5,497 nucleotides of DNA from CAZABP01 sp964483245 (lineage in GTDB: Bacteria > Planctomycetota > UBA1135 > UBA2386). The translations under genes and the position numbers were made by a program. Location: the NCBI GenBank assembly GCA_964483245.1, contig CAZABP010000105.1:1-5497 (forward strand), written 5' to 3'. This document shows positions 5,141 to 5,497 of the stretch, piece by piece; position 1 is the stretch's first letter, and each line of letters starts with the position of its first letter. A model generated the notes under the pieces. That model did no database searches, was not told the DNA's origin, and saw only the letters and a program-made list of their open reading frames with translations.

Positions 5141-5497
5141 TCACGAGCCCGCCTCCACCGGCATCCCGAGCGAGAGGCCGAGCGCGGTCAACTTGGTCTT
5201 GATCTCTTTGAGCGAAGTCTTGCCGAGGTTGCGCACCTGCAGCAGCTCCGGCTCGGCCAGCGACACCAGCTGGCGCAGCGTCTTGACGTTCTCGGAGTCC
5301 AGGCAGTTCTTCGCCCGCACCGACAGGTCGAGGATCTCGATCGGCTTCGACAGCAGATCGTCCATCTCGCGCCGGCGGGCGGCCTCGTCCCCTTCCGGAG
5401 CGAGTCCCCCACCCTGGATCGCGACGTCCTCCTTCAGCTCGAAGTACTGGACGAACGGGTTCAGGTGCTTGCGGTAGATCTTGCTGGCCTCGACCAG
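5141..5497 (-). CDS. rpoA: RNA polymerase alpha subunit, C-terminal part (5' end outside window)
   Basis: Alpha subunit of RNA polymerase, which assembles the core enzyme through its N-terminal domain and contacts DNA and activators through its C-terminal domain. The frame is open to the window edge and 118 residues are present. The fragment starts with the last helix of the N-terminal domain (LVEASKIYRKHLNPFVQYFE). A flexible linker of about 25 residues follows (GGGLAPEGDEAARRR). The C-terminal domain has SVRAKNCL, matching E. coli R265, N268 and C269, and RNLGKTSLKEI, matching N294, G296, S299 and E302. It ends LGLSLGMPVEAGS. Two DNA-side positions differ from E. coli: K271 is Asp and K298 is Thr. 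Both, especially the Thr, are common outside gammaproteobacteria. The in-frame Met at base 5365 is internal, not a start. rplQ follows directly downstream. The identification is secure; taxonomic reading is not. Confidence 0.96.
   Translation of the reverse strand: MVEASKIYRKHLNPFVQYFELKEDVAIQGGGLAPEGDEAARRREMDDLLSKPIEILDLSVRAKNCLDSENVKTLRQLVSLAEPELLQVRNLGKTSLKEIKTKLTALGLSLGMPVEAGS

Noticed and set aside
1..5497. tRNA genes, CRISPR arrays, insertion sequences, long direct repeats
   Set aside because: Reading both strands gave no cloverleaf, no regularly spaced repeats, no transposase frame and no terminal repeats.

Overview
The window is very GC-rich bacterial DNA (about 70 percent by eye). 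It is coding almost throughout, with tight spacing. Two blocks of core genes flank an accessory operon. On the left is the 3' part of dnaE (DNA polymerase III alpha, + strand). On the right, on the - strand, is the end of a ribosomal protein/RNA polymerase operon: the last part of rpoA followed by rplQ. Between them, on the + strand, lie four genes that look like one transcription unit. They code for a membrane-anchored arylsulfotransferase-like beta-propeller protein, two small unrecognised membrane proteins, and a PAPS-type sulfotransferase. An extracytoplasmic propeller enzyme with a membrane anchor suggests a Gram-negative-type envelope. The RpoA and L17 fragments do not look enterobacterial. 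A planctomycete or another high-GC diderm lineage is possible, but this is a weak guess from memory of family sequences.

Layout: dnaE 3' part (2-1423, +); a 201-bp gap with a possible promoter, a strong inverted repeat and a palindrome next to the following start codon; ASST-like gene (1625-2962, +); small one-to-two-helix protein (2990-3244, +); three-helix protein (3241-3621, +, GTG start); sulfotransferase (3618-4718, +, GTG start); rplQ (4702-5112, -); rpoA 3' part (5141-5497, -). The last two junctions in the sulfotransferase operon are 4-base GTGA stop/start overlaps. The operon then overlaps rplQ tail-to-tail by 17 bp.

The most interesting feature is the operon itself. It combines a cytoplasmic PAPS-dependent sulfotransferase, which has a clear 5' phosphosulfate loop and a 3'-phosphate Arg/Ser pair, with an ASST-like protein that appears to keep the catalytic His/His/Arg/His set of PAPS-independent arylsulfotransferases and should face the periplasm. 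Two small membrane proteins sit between them. A plausible but unproven reading is a sulfuryl relay across the inner membrane. The cytoplasmic enzyme would sulfate a small or lipid carrier, the membrane proteins would help anchor or move it, and the propeller enzyme would pass the sulfuryl group to an envelope acceptor. No sequence in the window identifies the substrate.
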